Assembly: GCA_937874515.1 (NCBI GenBank)
Contig: CALNBV010000263.1
Location: forward strand, 1-13,097
DNA length: 13,097 nt
Source of the DNA: an uncultured Paenibacillaceae bacterium
Lineage (GTDB): Bacteria > Bacillota > Bacilli > Aneurinibacillales > Aneurinibacillaceae
Reading direction: 5' to 3'
This document shows positions 12,282-13,097 of this stretch, one piece after another; the stretch's first letter is position 1, and the number at the start of each line of letters is the position of its first letter. A program made the position numbers and the translations under genes. The notes below the pieces were generated by a model. It did no database searches. It worked only from the letters and a program-made list of their open reading frames with translations, and was not told the origin of the DNA.

Positions 12282-13097
12282 CTACCAATGATATGGCGTT
12301 TCTTGATAAACATAGTAGTTTAGCCAATTGGAAAACAACAAATAGCTGTGTGCTTTCCATGAATGCAGTGGGCGTTCATTACTATCATCATTTGGAAAAT
12401 AATTAATGGGAATAGCCGTGTCCAATCCCTTGCTTCTGTCCCGTGTAAATTCATCAGCAAGGGTGGTGGCATCATATTCCAAATGTCCCGTTACCATAAT
12501 ATTCTTCCCCTTATCAGACATCATGATAAAAGGGATTCCCTCCTCCGACACAGAAACCAAATGCAAATCTGGATGCTGTTCAATGGCTTCTTTGGAAACA
12601 TCGGTATATCGAGAATGAGGTGCATTGAAGATGTCATCAAAACCACGAACCAGGTTTTCCATTGGTGCAAAAACCCGGTGCCTGTAGATACCAAAGCATT
12701 TCTGCGGCAGTGCAAATTTATCAATTCCATAATGATAATACAAAGCTGCCTGGGCACCCCAACAAATATGCAATGTGGATGTGACGTGTTCCTCTGACCA
12801 TTCCATAATCTCCGTCAGTTCTTCCCAATAATCCACATCTTCAAATTCCATTTTTTCTACAGGAGCTCCTGTAATGATCATCCCGTCAAAGCGGCGATGC
12901 TTAACATTGGTAAAGGTCGTATAAAAATTATCTAGATGATAACTGCTAATATTTTTGGATTCATAGGTTGATGTCCGCAGGAATGTAATATTTACCTGTA
13001 ACGGGGAATTGCCCAACAACCGCAATAGTTGCAACTCCGTTTTTTCCTTTTCCGGCATTAAATTTAAGATAATAATATTAAGAGGGCGTATATCTTG
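12282..13097 (-). CDS. metA: Homoserine O-acetyltransferase MetA (5' end outside window)
   Basis: 271 residues visible, from codon CAA at 13097 ('QDIRPLNIIILNLMPEKEKTE') to the stop; about 30 N-terminal residues lie outside. MetA acylates L-homoserine for methionine synthesis, using a cysteine acyl-enzyme. With the usual MetA numbering (offset deduced from the motifs) the catalytic Cys142 is in 'HICWGAQAA' and His235 and Glu237 in 'TGHLEYD'. 'GAPVEKMEF' places Glu at position 111. Glu111 marks acetyl-CoA users such as Bacillus cereus, whereas glycine marks succinyl-CoA users such as E. coli, so acetyl transfer is inferred. 'QLLRLLGNSPLQV' is also characteristic. It belongs to the aspartate family like ddh next door, but 129 bases and a likely separate promoter lie between them. 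Confidence 0.93.
   Translation of the reverse strand, partial: QDIRPLNIIILNLMPEKEKTELQLLRLLGNSPLQVNITFLRTSTYESKNISSYHLDNFYTTFTNVKHRRFDGMIITGAPVEKMEFEDVDYWEELTEIMEWSEEHVTSTLHICWGAQAALYYHYGIDKFALPQKCFGIYRHRVFAPMENLVRGFDDIFNAPHSRYTDVSKEAIEQHPDLHLVSVSEEGIPFIMMSDKGKNIMVTGHLEYDATTLADEFTRDRSKGLDTAIPINYFPNDDSNERPLHSWKAHSYLLFSNWLNYYVYQETPYHW

Overview
The window looks like chromosomal DNA from a low-G+C, spore-former-type Firmicute (Bacillales-like). The reasons are AT-rich intergenic DNA, strong AGGAGG-type ribosome binding sites, a Kin-type PAS histidine kinase, an Mta/TipA-type MerR regulator, and MetA and Ddh proteins of the Bacillus kind. I did not identify the genus. No tRNA, rRNA, CRISPR array or intact mobile element was seen.

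Layout. 1-91 (-): start of a secreted protein, apparently with a CTG start. 206-1892 (-): an SRPBCC/START-like protein downstream of an orphan PAS histidine kinase. 2056-2412 (-): truncated ABC ATPase, a probable pseudogene. 2547-3755 (-): rsgA behind an 18-codon leader ORF and sequences that could form alternative hairpins. 3863-4450 (-): a chimeric ORF joining a PadR DNA-binding half to a piece of an arginase-fold protein. 4613-5608 (+): KdgT-type permease, overlapping convergently with a two-gene unit (5560-6953, -) for a membrane protein and an anchored or exported protein. 7099-7863 (-): Mta/TipA-like regulator with a classic MerR promoter (19-bp spacer and dyad) and a possible internal start. 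8214-10452 (+): a three-gene cassette with a DUF2589 protein, a distant relative of it and a helical protein of unknown family. 10421-11089 (-): zinc-ribbon SAM methyltransferase. 11166-12152 (-): meso-diaminopimelate dehydrogenase (ddh). 12282-13097 (-): metA, 5' end outside the window. The last two genes both belong to the aspartate-family amino acid pathways.

The most promising undescribed system is the DUF2589 cassette. The first protein carries a two-copy GGS-x-YT beta-repeat inserted inside the DUF2589 fold. The second seems to keep the same N-terminal helix, PIP-x-x-R strand and C-terminal strands, with a helical middle. The third is alpha-helical. Its leader shows a TATAAT box, an almost perfect Shine-Dalgarno sequence at the predicted mRNA 5' end with no start codon behind it (STAB-SD-like), a 7-codon ORF ending one base before the first gene, and a 10-bp hairpin that would hide the Shine-Dalgarno sequence of the second gene. 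Function is unknown. The layout suggests strongly expressed, stoichiometry-controlled proteins that work together, which is inference.

Several genes look like remnants of deletion or recombination (the ABC ATPase and the PadR/arginase chimera), so 2.0-4.5 kb appears to be a decaying segment around intact rsgA.
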